A DNA stretch of 64,000 nucleotides from assembly GCA_036971475.1 (NCBI GenBank), contig JBAIZL010000376.1, positions 529,501 to 593,500 on the forward strand, written 5' to 3'. Shown here piece after piece: positions 22,041-35,622 of this stretch. Within the stretch, counting starts at the first letter, position 1. Each line of letters opens with the position of its first letter. The notes below the pieces were generated by a model. That model worked only from the letters and a program-made list of their open reading frames with translations, was not told where the DNA came from and ran no database searches. This DNA comes from Prosapia bicincta (lineage: Eukaryota; Arthropoda; Insecta; Hemiptera; Cercopidae). A program made the position numbers and the translations under genes.

Positions 22041-23199
22041 TTAATAAGAATCTGTGACTGGCTGTTTTAACTCTGAAATGATATCCTTTAATGGAGGGCA
22101 GTTAATGGTATCTGTATTACGATTATAGATTTGAAAATAACTTATTAACTGATAATGTCGACAAGTATTATAAAATAATATAATACTGGTAAAACCGCAA
22201 GTGTAAAAAATGTTTTTTTAAAGTATCTAGTTTAGGCTTCATTTTGTAAACAATTGTTTTGGAATATACCTAATAACCAAGATGAAAGAGACACATTGCA
22301 AAACAGAAAGTTATGCACTAAACAGTTAATATTCCAAGTCGTTTTTTCAGTACACCCATAGACAAAATTTGACTGAAACATTTTAAAAATAAGGCTTGTG
22401 TGTTGAAATTATGAATCAACCATATTTCAGTTTTAAACATTCATTCAAATATTTTTGGCCAGATTTTTTTAATAAGTTTTTTCATCACCTCTTCGAAGGA
22501 TTAAAATACTGTTAAAGTTATGTAAAAGATATGCAAATGATATTGTCGTATTTCCAATCTGGCAGACCATACACGTTGTAACAACCCCAGGAGAGGGTAG
22601 ATATACTGCAGGGAAACGTTTGTGAACAAACATGCCTTTGTCTACTCCGCTTCCAGCAGCAGAGGTAGCATGTCATTCTGAAACGCTATTAACACTTTAC
22701 TCCACCTTCCTTACTCCTTTACCGAGAAGGATGTACAAGAGAATACTAACTCTCTTCATTTTTCACCGTATGAAATTATATCGATTTTACCAGGATTAAA
22801 ATGGTCGCGGTAACAGCTGGTAAATTAAAGAATTTTAATTGTATTCAACTATGATGAATAGGTAAGTTTGTGAATATATAGCTAAAGGTAGAAAAAGGAA
22901 AAACGTGCTAAAATATAAGCGGGAGGGTTGTGCATTACGGAAGCAGGTTCTCATAAGGGGTTGTAAAGGGGGGTGAACTCGAATCACTTGCTTGTAAGAA
23001 GAAGAATAAGGGAAGGTAGATGGAATTGGGGTAGAATAGGACACAGAATCCCCTGGTGCTTGGAATAGACAAAATGAATTACATTTTTGGGCAGAGGTGC
23101 CTATATGAAGGGGAGGCGTTAATTTGGGACAAGACAAGTGTCAACTAGTTTCACCTACTTCTAAGAAAATATAAAGTACAGTATATACATGTAATATAA
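22041..23199. other. Non-coding DNA
   Basis: A 100-codon minus-strand frame at 22835-23137 has no recognised motif and is judged a chance frame. Nothing else is supported. Confidence 0.5.
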
Positions 23200-23560
23200 A
23201 AGAGTAACTAACGTTTGCGTTAAAACAGCTGTTCTTGCACATAACCTATAATATAAAATCAGCTGTTTTATGAAATCATATGTTATCACCATTTTAAGTC
23301 AAATGTGACGAAATAACTATATTCTATACTTTGCCCTTTTTGAGGAAGCCTTTTCTCCCATATAAAACTGTGTATAAAAAAAGTGAATTCATCAATAAAT
23401 TTAATTATTGCATTAATATTTTTTTTAACTGTATTAACAACAAGTGTCATCTTCTACAAATTTTAAAAAATTATTTACACTTGAGCGGATGAATAAAAAG
23501 TATTTTATTAATGACAGAATATTTGAACAAGATATATTTAAGGAGAATGCAATATTATTT
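23200..23560 (-). repeat. ~400-bp interspersed repeat, copy B (inverted)
   Basis: Reverse complement of the family at 17385: CGTTAAAACAGCTGTTCTTG, ATCAGCTGTTTTATGAAATC, TGTCATCTTCTACAAATTTT and TGAGCGGATGAATAAAAAGT. Confidence 0.85.
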
Positions 23561-24484
23561 GAACTAATCGAAAGTAGTTTTGACTTTCGATCCTAAGATC
23601 CAGTAGATTTATATTTTAGTTTACCAAAGGTTAATTCTGTAATATACAAAAGCAGCAGTGGGACACACTGTTCCGAAGCAAAGGGATTTACTGACACCAG
23701 AACCAACAGTGTTTCCACTATGAATTCAATAAAGAAAATCAAATTGGAAACACGTTGATGAATCCAATCAAGTAAAATATTGGAAAACTCGCCACGGGAA
23801 TTGAGCCGGTCTACGGTTTTATCTAGCGGCCTCCTTTCCTTAGAGGGATGCTGGTTTCGTAACGTTACGTTCTTATTAGATTATATTCCCAATTGTAACT
23901 AATTTATTTCATTACTTTAAAACGTTAGTAAGAAAATACGTTAGTATTTTTACTAATACATGTTGAAGTAGGCGGGTAAAATCAAATTAACAACCTTAAT
24001 CTAACTAACTACCTTGGAAAAATAGAAAAAATATGAAATCCACAAACACTACGCAACGGATAAAGAAAATGTATTAAATGATCACACACACTTTGAAGCC
24101 AATAATCTTTTCCATTAAATGACACACAACTCAAACGACAATCCACAGTCATAAATCCATTTCTGTTAGAGCCTTTACACCCGATGCCGCCAGTAGAGGG
24201 TTAGATTCGTAAAAGGAACGAATGTTTTGAAACGCGACAGCAAGTAAGCAATTACGTATTCACTTAGTTAAGTATTTTTACAATTAGTTTAATCAGTGAA
24301 TTCAAGATGATTACATCAAGGAACTTCAAAATCAAAGTATTAAGCTTTTAAAATGCGATTCATATAGCGCAGCGTATAAAGACATTTAATAAAAATGTGA
24401 CGTCATCACTTAATAATTTCAAACTAAATACATAAACTACTACTAAAACCTTAGGACTAAACAATTGAAAGTGTACAACTTTAA
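23561..24484. other. Non-coding DNA
   Basis: Nothing recognised. A short GC-richer patch near 23790-23870 has no motif I can name. Confidence 0.5.
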
Positions 24485-25010
24485 GTAAAAAAAAAACTAA
24501 CATTAAAGTTAAGGAATTAAATTAATCTAATTGTAATTTTATCTAAAACTAAAAAGATAATGTTCATTTTTATTAAGTAGGTTGAGGTGGCGTAAGGCGA
24601 TGGCACCGTTAATGGTCATGGCGTCCCTTAATATTACAGTTAAACTCCTTTTTAAATGAGCCATCACACTCAACCAGAATATGCTTCACTGTGATTGGTA
24701 CCTACACAAAACTGACACAGTGGTGGATCTCGTGTCGCATCAACCATCCATGGGTTAATAAAGAGTGGTTCTTGATTCCCCTCAAGTACTTCAAGTCACA
24801 ATTTGCCATTCTTTATTTGAGGCAACCAATATTTCAGACTTTATTCTGTATTAAAAGTCAGATGCCATTACTCGTTATAACGATAGCACCATAATTGTAC
24901 CCTATTTCGCCCCTTTATTTGCTTTTGTGTTTGCGAATATTCCGCAGTGACCCGCCAAAATTATACAGTACACTCTGTAATTGGAGCCTGTGTCTGAACA
25001 CAAAATACTC
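24485..25010 (-). pseudogene. Old, decayed I-group LINE ORF2 C-terminus
   Basis: DNA words match the younger copies: GGTGGCGTAAG, TGGTGGATCTCGTGTCGCATC, CCATCCATGGGTTAATAAAGAGTGG, TTTGCCATTC, AATATTCCGCAGTGACC and ATTGGAGCCTGTGT. There are many substitutions and deletions and no open frame. It ends at the same RNase H position (GCCTGTGTCTGAACACAAAATAC) from which the 90-bp satellite was built. No terminal hairpin is recognisable. Confidence 0.75.
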
Positions 25011-26345
<1,335 letters not shown>

Positions 26346-28056
26346 TTTATATTACTTGCTTCATTTCATTTCCTCTTCTCTACCCGTAGACATTTCAATT
26401 CAATTTGCTAATATTATCTCTAGCCACGTATTTATATTTCATTTATCGACATCGTACATCTGTGATTACAATCTGTACATTGGAAAAACACACTATTCTA
26501 CGTAACACAAGTTTGTAAAATTTAAAATCTAAACAATAATTACTCCCTACCGTACCAATGACGTTTCATCTTTTGCGAAACGTCTTGAAGGATTTAGAAG
26601 AGGCAATTAAAGGCGGGAAAGAAAATACTGACGTATTAATAATGAAGCGCCTGGAACACTTTGGAGAAAATTAATGTTACGAGAGCGAAAGGTTTAATTT
26701 CAATTTAGGAAGCTAATTAAATTTGTAAAACAGAAAACTGACATTAATTAAACGGGGCGGAAAGCTTCCATCAGGCGAAGCGCAGAGCGAGGGTTCCGTC
26801 ACCACCACAAGCTTAATATTAATAGTTCTTTAAACCGGGGATATTTTCTTTTAATTTAAATATCACAATTTAAGGAATTGGAAAATTATGAGTAAAATAT
26901 ATGGTTAACACAAGGTGTAAACACTCAATTGTTATGGATATAGATAGCAATAATGGCTTTTTAGAGGTTAAATTCTAAAGATATACATGACGCCTGTTAG
27001 GTTTATAGGAAGTGGTCGATGTGCTACATTGCTCTTTAGTAAAAAGTGAAAGGGGAAAGATAGTGACGTAGAAGTTTCAAGTTTTTTATCTGACGCTGGA
27101 AGTTATTTTGAAGAAAGAATTACAAAATAAAAAAACTAAAATGTTAAAAAAGAGGTTGTTTTACGAGTCAGTTAGTATTTACTTATACAGACAACGTTTC
27201 AATAACGGGTTATCGTTTTCAGGCCTGCAATACATAAGTAAACAATTAAAATTAACAACAATAATAACACAGTTCATAAATAAACACAGCACAATGAAAC
27301 TACTATAATTTCAAAACAATACATATAACACTAAAATGGGTAACGACAGAAAGAACATTTTTTTAAACACATTATTAACATAACATTTACAAGCTATTAC
27401 ATATTTAATTATATAAACAACATAAAAAAACCCTAACCACTAATACAGGTACAATGGCTACCAGGTCAGGGATAAATTACATTTATAATTTAAAAAAAGG
27501 ATCCGTGACTCGCGGGTGAACAGTTTTTATTTAACAATAATCTCTGCGAGCGTAAGCTTGATTTAAAAAAAAAATAAATAGTTGTACAGTAACTCATAAA
27601 CTGCATTTGGTCTGCGTTCTGCATCACTGAACCAAGTGCCAAAAATTATTTTCAAGATATTCGCCTCCAAGTTCATACGCTGTTAAAGGTTTGTATATAT
27701 TTATATATTTTGAATAACGACCTGATGCTAGAATAGAGTGAGGATTTTTTGTACTTTATTTTCAATGTTTCGCCACCAGAATGAGTAGTTTTACATTTTT
27801 CAAGATACAGCTCTTTATCATAAAAAGTTTCAAATTCCTAAAACTAAGCACAAGCGTAACATCTGATGATGTTCGAAAACATCAACTAACCGGGCTTCGT
27901 TAGGAAATCTTCATTATATTTTATGGAAATTAAAAGTTTTCTAAGACTTGTTAAAGATTGAGTCAACTGATAATTTTATCGTGTTTACATTCATTACTTA
28001 AATACTTTACCGAGAAAAGTAATTTTATATATCAAAAAAAGACATTATTGTGATAT
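26346..28056. other. Non-coding DNA
   Basis: Mostly AT-rich. A GC-richer patch at 26740-26830 and a CTGATGAT/CGAAAAC word at 27863 were noted. No gene is supported. Confidence 0.5.
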
Positions 28057-28147
28057 GTTGTGTGTGTGTGTGTGTGTGTGTGAGTGTGCGTGCGCATGTG
28101 TGTGTGTGTGTGCGTGTGTACGTGCGTGCGTGTGTGTGTGTGTGTGG
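28057..28147. repeat. (GT)n-rich microsatellite
   Basis: GT dinucleotides interrupted by GC and CA variants. Confidence 0.95.
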
Positions 28148-28653
28148 AGGGGGGCATTTAAGGAAACTAAGAACGCCATAACTGTCGGGTAGCGTAAACC
28201 TAGGGGAAACGTAAAGAGAAATCGTCGTCTTCAAACAAATTCACCACATCTGTGGCATCTGGCTTCCCATCTGTGCGCTAGTTTAAAGTAAGTAGAGTAA
28301 CATTTCGTTATAAAAAATGGGTAACATTTAACCTTAACGATAAAAAATCAAGTATATCTCGAGTAGGAAATTTAGTTTGAATTTTAAACAGAGTTGGCTA
28401 CTTTTTACACTCACCAGTTAATTTTTGCCAAATCGGTTTTGTTTGTCTGGATCACAATTTGTATTATTTCACTAAAACCCCTTGAACATATATTAGTATG
28501 ATATACTTACTTTTTTATTATTTAGGATGGCTGTTTCGGGAGATGTGTAACTGAGTTACGATCTGGTCTGTGTTGACCAAAGCCCGAAAAGTCCGTTCTC
28601 AATAAAAGTCAATGCTACTATAGACAAGTGTGACATACTAATGTATGTTCAAG
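28148..28653. other. Non-coding DNA
   Basis: Nothing recognised. Confidence 0.55.
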
Positions 28654-29110
28654 TTTTTTTCCAGGCTAAAAACTAAAAATGTTTACCATCGCATAAACAC
28701 CATCTTATAATCTTTAACTGAATTCCTAATCCTAATATCTATGACTAAACTACTGCTGCAAAACAAAAAGACCTAACACTTAAACTAGACAGTTAAAACT
28801 AATAAAACCAAAAAATGAACAATAAATTAGGGCGTGAATTGGATTAGGTTAATTACAAACCAACCTAGCTAAAATTAAACAAAAATTATATTAAATTTTA
28901 TGAAATATATTTAGATGGCGTAGGGAAGCGATGACACGCTCATTGGTCGAAACGTCATTCCCCAACAACCACAGAACATGCTTGACTGTGACAGTACTTC
29001 CACAAACTGACATAGTGGTGGATCCTCGTGTCGCATCAACCATCCATGCGTTAACAAGGAGTGGCCGTCGGCAAGGAGAAGACGAGTAACCACCACTTCG
29101 CCTACGAAGA
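28654..29110 (-). pseudogene. Diverged I-group LINE 3' end
   Basis: Begins with seven T and CCAGGCTAAAAAC. The 3' hairpin is preserved in altered form (AAAC pairing with GTTT where other copies pair AACCT with AGGTT). The A-rich 3' UTR follows, then decayed ORF2 C-terminal sequence. A 61-codon frame still reads HSLLTHGWLMRHEDPPLC. A deletion removes about 60 bp between the finger and the C-terminus. It breaks off near 29100. Confidence 0.8.
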
Positions 29111-29984
29111 ATGGGAAAGGGTTATAGATAAGAATATAAAAGCTCTAGTGCAAGATATATGGGAGCTTTGGCAACACGTGTGTACAGTCGCTTTACGTAG
29201 TATAGCTACTCTTTAACGGGGGCATAAAGAGGAGTCTTTACTTTATAGCCATGTAAAGAACATAAAAAGATAAGTAAATAGATGTAGGTAGGAGTAATGT
29301 AAGGACATGGTGATCCGCTGTAACGGGAATAAGGGAAAATATAGGTAACGCTAGGTCCCTTACACAAACGGCCTGTTCTAGTTCAGGGTGACCAGAGGGT
29401 CTACTAGCTGCCCGGGAAACCAATTCGTCAGTCCTGCGGAACAGACTCTGAGTATTACCCTGAGTTCTGTAACAGCAGTTCGTAATGAGTGGTTTTCAAG
29501 GAACGTTACCATGTCTTAGAAGATATTTCCAGCGCTGATATTGCGTCACGCCTACTTTAACTTAATCAAACATTCATTTCAAATATTTATTTGTATTTAT
29601 TTCAATGAATTTAGACTATAATTTCTGTTATATTTTAATTGTTCTAATTTATGTATGGTTGAAACTGTTTTCATTTTAATACCTGTTATTAATTTATTTT
29701 GGTATGTCTAGTTATCTTCACTTTTATTTTCATCTTTCGTGATTTGATATTCTTTAAATACGTGTACGCAGTAAAAGACGTTTACCGATGGTTCTTCACT
29801 CAATGTATACTTATATATATGTCACTCATGCAAGGTATATACGAAGCCTACTTGGAGAACAAATGCTGTAAACAATTTTACATCATCTTTTTTCCAAAAC
29901 ATTTGAGCTTTGCTTGTGAACAAAATCGAACATTTAAGCTTCGCTTGTAATAATTGAACAGTGTCGAACACTTGCTAACAATAC
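29111..29984. other. Non-coding DNA
   Basis: No gene. Words such as ATAAAGAGGAGTCT (29226) recur loosely at 32985, which hints at a further unclassified dispersed repeat. Confidence 0.45.
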
Positions 29985-30125
29985 AAAGTTATTGCTCAAA
30001 CACGTTTCAATGACAAGTCATCATCAATGATAATAACTAATAGAATATTTATACCATAATTCACTATAGTTTAGTAATGTTGTATTACTGATGATGATGA
30101 CTGCGTCACTGAAATTCCAGAAATA
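29985..30125. repeat. Inverted pair of hammerhead-like hairpins
   Basis: On the plus strand: CTGATGAT (30088-30095), stem GATGAC/GTCACT with a 3-nt loop, and GAAAT (30111-30115). On the minus strand: a TTGATGAT-type word, a GATGAC/GTCATT hairpin and GAAAC (30036-30004). The spacing is about 50 bp, and the flanks are less well matched than at 20030-20402. Confidence 0.5.
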
Positions 30126-31614
30126 ATTTACTGATTGTGAGTTACTATTCAATTACTTTAAATTTTGTTCTTATTTAATTGTATAAGATTATAAAATATA
30201 TTTATTATGTGGTTAACGTTCTCATGCATTATGAATGTTTTTATAAACAAAACGAAGGAGAATTAAAAATAAAAATAAATTTTTAGAAGTAAAAATTTGA
30301 TTCTCTAACACAATTGAAATCCATTTTATACTAAAGTAGAATAAAAAGTAAGGTACATTCTGCTCTGATTTGTTATTGGAATTTTATAAATAAAATTTAA
30401 AAATCATAAATTCGATAACAAATAAATAGGATCTTGTTTAACTAAAAATTTTTTATCACATATTGTACATTTTTATTAAAACGTAACAATCCTGAAGGCC
30501 TAGGGATTATTAGGGTAGGATTCATAATGTTAAGATTAGGCGATAAAACACGAGAGGAATTGTTTTTTAATACGAATTCGCCGATTTTACTCTATATAGT
30601 GAATAAGTAATATCCATTTGACTCTCAGAGATCGTAAAACCAGAATGAATACATCTCGCTACTTGAAATTCCAATGATTCTCTCCGCCGGGGTTGAATAC
30701 AGATCTACATCGATAAACCACCTGCCCCACGCGATACATCTATTACCCCTGATCCCATTTTATCCTTTTCATAGCCCTACCCACTTGCATCCACCCTTCC
30801 GTACAAGGGGATGCAACTATACAGAACATCATCGGGAAATTTGTAATGAAAAACAATTTCTCTGACACAAGTGTTTCATCGCCTAATCTAAATTCCTTTA
30901 TGATGAATCCTACAATAAAAACACAGTATTGTTAAGCTTTTCAGAATTGTTGCATTTTATTACAAATGCACATTAGGTGATAAAAATGATTAGCTAAAGG
31001 AGAACCCATGTATGTATTGTCAAATCCATAAATCTGCAGTTTATCTATAAATCTTTAATTAAAGAAATGTTTGTTACACTCGGTGGAATGGCAACTGAAA
31101 TGAAATCTTTTATAGCCACGTCTACAGAAATATTGAATTGAAAAAACATTATATTTTTAGTAATGAGAAATTAAAAGCATTTGTTATAATATAAGAGACA
31201 ACACACAATTTTTAAATTTAACATAAAATTTGAACTACAAATAACAAATTAAAGTTAATAGTTTTGCAAAATTTTCATTGAAAATCGCCAAAAATATGAA
31301 TTTTGCATTCAATATTTATATCTTTATAAAAAGGATGTATTCAATAAAGAATAATATTTATTGTAGTTAATAATAAAATAATGTAGGTAGCAAAACAATT
31401 TGATGTTTACCATTACAATTTTCTAAAACAAACCCATTTGAAATAAGAACTTAAAAAAAAGTATCAGACACGCCTAAGAATGTTCTCTTGGATTAATATA
31501 GTTACATTGAATTACTTATATTAAGATTTATCAACATTTAAATAAATAATTATATGTATTTACTGATCAGAACTATTTCACAATATAACCGTTTTCCTTC
31601 ACTATGTCCAATAA
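30126..31614. other. AT-rich non-coding DNA
   Basis: No gene or repeat recognised. Confidence 0.55.
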
Positions 31615-31760
31615 ATAATGTAACATAACCTAAGTGTAGAGAAGCTGTTCTACCACATAACATATAACATAAAATCAACTGTTGTAAGAAATCATATGTT
31701 ATCATTTAATTCACTTTGAGATAACTCATAGCATAACATGATGGAATTTATATTGACGCG
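31615..31760 (-). repeat. ~400-bp interspersed repeat, partial copy D (inverted)
   Basis: AACATAACCTAAGTGTAGAG, AGCTGTTCTACCACATAACA and AATCATATGTTATCATTTAA are the reverse complement of the CAGCTG-box part of the family. Confidence 0.75.
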
Positions 31761-32384
31761 AAATTGTATGTTTATGTCCATCAAATAAGTTTCTGTAGGC
31801 GTCGCTATTGAAGTTTTCTCTTTAAAACGTTTTCAGAAAAAACAATGACCAAGTAGGTTAATATTGCCAATTTGTGTAACGCTTACGAGCGGGCTTTGTC
31901 CCTTCATGGACTTATCATGATTAAATGTCGATATAGAATCCTGAAACTCTAAATACACCCCGTGAAATGAATGCCCGGGGGAAGCAATTACACTTGCACC
32001 CTCCAAGGCATCCCTTTCATCCCCAATCTGCAATATTTACTGTGCCCTAGAGATACGTCGAAAATATATCTAGTTTGGTTAATTTTAGTAAATCTTAATA
32101 CCTTTAAAAATAATCCAGTACTGAATATTTACTTATTAAACATATATAGAAAGTTGTTATAAGAAGGTTTATTAAACTTATATTAGGTAGGACATTATTT
32201 ACACGTGCGAAACTATGGAGGAATAAACTAAACTCAAGAGGAATAATGTAGTAGCAGAAATTATAAAATGGGGGCAAAAGAATTGTTCGAAAGTTATTTA
32301 AATTTGTGTAAATTAATCTTATTGTGTATATAATTCAATTCGTTATATTAGTACACGCTTTCGCTATATATATATATCTTGTAC
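31761..32384. other. Non-coding DNA
   Basis: Nothing recognised. Confidence 0.55.
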
Positions 32385-32790
32385 AAATTTTAAGTCGTTA
32401 ATAAAATACTTTTATTCATCCACTCAAGTTCAAATACATTTTTTTTAAACATGTAGTGGGTGAGACTTGATGTTAATGCAGTTTTCAAGTATTTCATTAA
32501 TTAAATTTAATTATGAATAAATTTCAGTTTTATATTGGAGAAAAACTATACAAAAGGAGCAAGGCATGCAATATAGTTTGTTCGTCCCATTTGGCATAAA
32601 GTAGGCCTTAATGATAACATAAAATGATTTTATGATAACAGCTGATTTTATGTTGTAGATAATGAACAGTTGTTTTAACGCATGCATTATGTTATTTTAT
32701 TTATAATAACTGTAATTGTTTAATAAAAAGTAACTAAAATATTTTTTTAAACTTAACTAGGAATTGACTTTAAAAGCATTTGGTTTACAT
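32385..32790 (+). repeat. ~400-bp interspersed repeat, copy E
   Basis: TTATTCATCCACTCAAGTTC, GTAGTGGGTGAGACTTGATG, ACAGCTGATTTTATGTTG, ACAGTTGTTTTAACGCATG and AACTAGGAATTGACTTTAAA occur in family order. Confidence 0.85.
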
Positions 32791-33092
32791 TACTTGTTTT
32801 TATGTGTATCTGCCAGTACAGCTATTGCTAACTATGAAGGATAGGAAATCATTCTTGGAGTGACGTCTTCAAATCATTGGTAACAATAAGGTAGCAAATA
32901 CCCTTTCGTAAAGACGTTATAGGGGAAATATAGGGCATCACGTGTACAGGGCTGTAAACCTCTAACATACCTACTCTCTATCGGGATCATAAAGAGGAAT
33001 CTACCCTTTGCAACTCCATTTAAGAAAAAAAACAGGTGGCATTCGGAAATCCTCTAACGGATAGAATAATCTGATGCTGGGAACAGGGTTAG
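32791..33092. other. Non-coding DNA
   Basis: Nothing recognised. Confidence 0.5.
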
Positions 33093-33762
33093 AGTCTTGC
33101 ATCGCTTGGGGAAAGTAGCTTAATTGAAGTAGACCTTAAATCAACCCCGGAAAAGAGAACCAATCGAATTTCCAGAAGCGAGATTTATTCATTTAGGTTT
33201 TATATCTGGGATCAAAACAGAATTCTAACCGAAATCAGATTTTACAAAACATTTATTTTAGCCATTTGTCACGAATTAGGATCTATTCTCTTTGGAGAAC
33301 CTGAATGGTTACATGACCAATTACGTCACTACTTCCAATCAGCAACAGATAATGGAAGTAGGAAAAGAAATGATAGACAAAAGGTGGACTTAGCGACAGA
33401 ACACTCTGCAGAAATATTCCAGCCTAACGTAATGATTAACGATTATGATTTAGGTGATAATATCAATGTAGCTTCAAACAAAATACCACTGGCAACTATT
33501 AAGGAGTAGAAATTTGAATATATTTTAATTTTAAAAAAGCGCCAAGATATGATCTTTTTACCGGACAAGTACTGAAACTCTAAGAAAAGTAGACACGCTT
33601 CCTTATGTGACTAATGAAGCATTTAGATTCAAATATTTGCCAGAAATGTGGAAGATAGAAGAATTCAAATTTCTAATAACTTTCTTTGACTCGCAGTATA
33701 TATTCACACGGCTGAAAGTCGATACACAAATAAAAGCTATAAAAAGGTCAAATAAAAATTAG
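33093..33762 (+). pseudogene. Decayed Jockey-group reverse transcriptase fragment
   Basis: There is no ATG-initiated frame, but 33093-33509 is open for 138 codons. It includes NGSRKRNDRQKVDL, then TEHSAEIFQPN. This fits the conserved DG-(S/R)-x-(R)-x-D-x-x-K-A-x-L-F-A-x-H-L-x-x-x-F-x-P-N segment that precedes Jockey-clade reverse transcriptase. After a stop, a second frame (33583-33762) reads LPYVTNEAFRFKYLPEMWK and IEEFKFL. This matches the NAILR-x-x-Y-x-P-x-x-WK-x-x-E segment at RT motif 1. The order and spacing agree with one protein broken by frameshifts. The catalytic palm is not present. It is distinct from the I-group copies and lies on the opposite strand. Confidence 0.65.
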
Positions 33763-35079
33763 TTAATCTATAAAATATATAACAATTTAGCTTAGCTAGT
33801 GAGAACAATTCACAACGGTAAAAATTAAAACAGTTTACTTCAAATCTTACTTCACACTGGTTTATTAAATTGAAACTATAGAGCGGGAATCAAACCGATC
33901 ACTATAAGGTAAGTAACTGCTCCCTCAAAATCATTCTACAATTAAAAATAATGTATAGAATAACTTGACTGAATTAAAACAAAATAAAAATAAAATATTG
34001 ATGATTGGACAGTAGCAGACTATAAATACTTCCATTTTAATTCATGAATAAAGTGAATAGTAAACTAAATATTCCGTAATGTTTAAAAAAAATAAATAAA
34101 TAAATTGTTGTTATTTCGTTAGTTTATATATTCCTTCAAGAATGTATAGACTTAGACGATTCTATACGATATATCTGCTAGTCGACAAAACCTACTAATT
34201 AAATCATTCACCCATCAATTCCATTATCCATACAACTATCCATAAAACATCCCATTTATCTAACCTTCATAACCAACTCGCCTATCCCATCAACAATGTA
34301 GAACATCTGGACCATAAATCCATTAAACCAATGATGGATTAATCTTCCAGCCCATCTACCTACTCGTCCTATCTTCTAACACGCGTTCAACTATAAATCA
34401 ATTGAAAAAATGTTTCAATAGATTAAAAATTGTTAAAAAGATTGAAAAAAGCCTAATGTTTCAGTAAATCTCTGGCATTGTATAGGGAGGGCTCGGAGAT
34501 GACGCGGTTATATCGAAACTGTCAATAGCAGATCATGTGTTTGATACATCAGACGCCATTTTAATAAGCAGTGATAATTAACTGGCTAAAAGTTTTACTT
34601 TTGACAGGTATTGTATATACTCAAGCCCTTACACATGAGCGCGCGGATGTTTTCAGATTTACAGAGATCTTTTGTATATTATCACCAAGAAAGGGAAAGG
34701 AAAAGATTAGAAATGAATTGAATAACCCAAGGTTTATAAATGCCTCGAGGTCCGAATTAAAGAAAACAAGTCAACGCATGTGTACAGGGATGCATTACTT
34801 CCATTTTTGTTGAGAGTCATGGAAGAATTCTATCCATAGAAAATATCCTAAACTATACTGCTCAACACAGTAGTTTTTATTAATTTTTAAATTTAAACTT
34901 GCTATAACAGATAAGCTATTAAGACTATTATAGCCTGCGATTTAAGGATTAGAACGAGTTGGACGCATATAACGTCCTTGTAGAAGATTTAGGGTGTATC
35001 TTTACGTCACGTGTTCATGGTAAGGGTTGCGGACCAGAAGTATTCTCTACCGGGGCTATAATAAAGTGTATATTCGCCC
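33763..35079. other. AT-rich non-coding DNA
   Basis: The 80-codon frame at 34571-34813 has no recognised motif. No gene supported. Confidence 0.5.
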
Positions 35080-35300
35080 CTTTACATCGTAAAGAACTCG
35101 TCTTCGTTACGGCCCATTGCAAAAAGGCGTCTCTTCGCTACGCAACTTTCTAAAATGGCATCTCTTCGCTTCACCATATTGTAAAGAGGTGTCTTACGCT
35201 ACGTTCCATCGGTAAGGAAGTATGCCCTATCGCTAAAAGTGTCTCTTCACTATGTCCCATTGTAAAATGGCGTCTCATCGCTACGGCACATCGTAGAGAG
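35080..35300 (+). repeat. ~36-bp minisatellite TCTCTTCGCTACG, left block
   Basis: Units built on GTCTCTTCGCTACG-x(7)-ATTGTAAA with much variation. The same array in the same orientation is at 37575-37950. Confidence 0.8.
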
Positions 35301-35530
35301 GGATCTCTTCAGTAGTAGTGGTGTGCGTATATCTCCAGGGGCGTGGCTTAGGTGCGATATATCCAGAAGGTATGGCCAGTGGGTATGGGTAATGAAGGGC
35401 TGAGTGTGGCTTAGTTCGGGAAATGGGGGAAAAGACGTGGCTTGGTGGTGGAATTTGTTTCGAGACAGGGGAACTGCATCATTCAAGATGGCAACTGTGA
35501 CGTTTGCAAGAGATAATTGTATTTGTTCAA
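35301..35530 (-). repeat. G+C-rich module, inverted relative to 37395-37570
   Basis: GTAGTGGTGTGCGTATATCTC, GGGGCGTGGC, GAAATGGGGG and TTTCGAGACAGGGGAACTGC are the reverse complement of the module at 37395-37570. Confidence 0.85.
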
Positions 35531-35607
35531 GTTGACCAACGTTTTTTATGGGATCAAGTTGACCACGAGCTCGTATGGGACACATTGTCGCCAATAAATA
35601 TTTGAAA

Positions 35608-35622
35608 AGGTTCCATATTACT
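35608..35622. repeat. Target-site duplication, left copy
   Basis: AGGTTCCATATTACT, immediately before the T run of the I-group insertion. The identical 15 bp occurs at 36430-36444. Confidence 0.95.

Noticed and set aside
27855..27890. CTGATGATGTTCGAAAAC, resembling a hammerhead core
   Set aside because: The stem is only three base pairs and no facing partner exists, so it is weaker than the loci reported.
29400..29425. ACTAGCTGCCCGGG, resembling a Helitron 3' end on the minus strand
   Set aside because: There is no 3' hairpin at the right spacing and no matching Helitron 5' words on that side.
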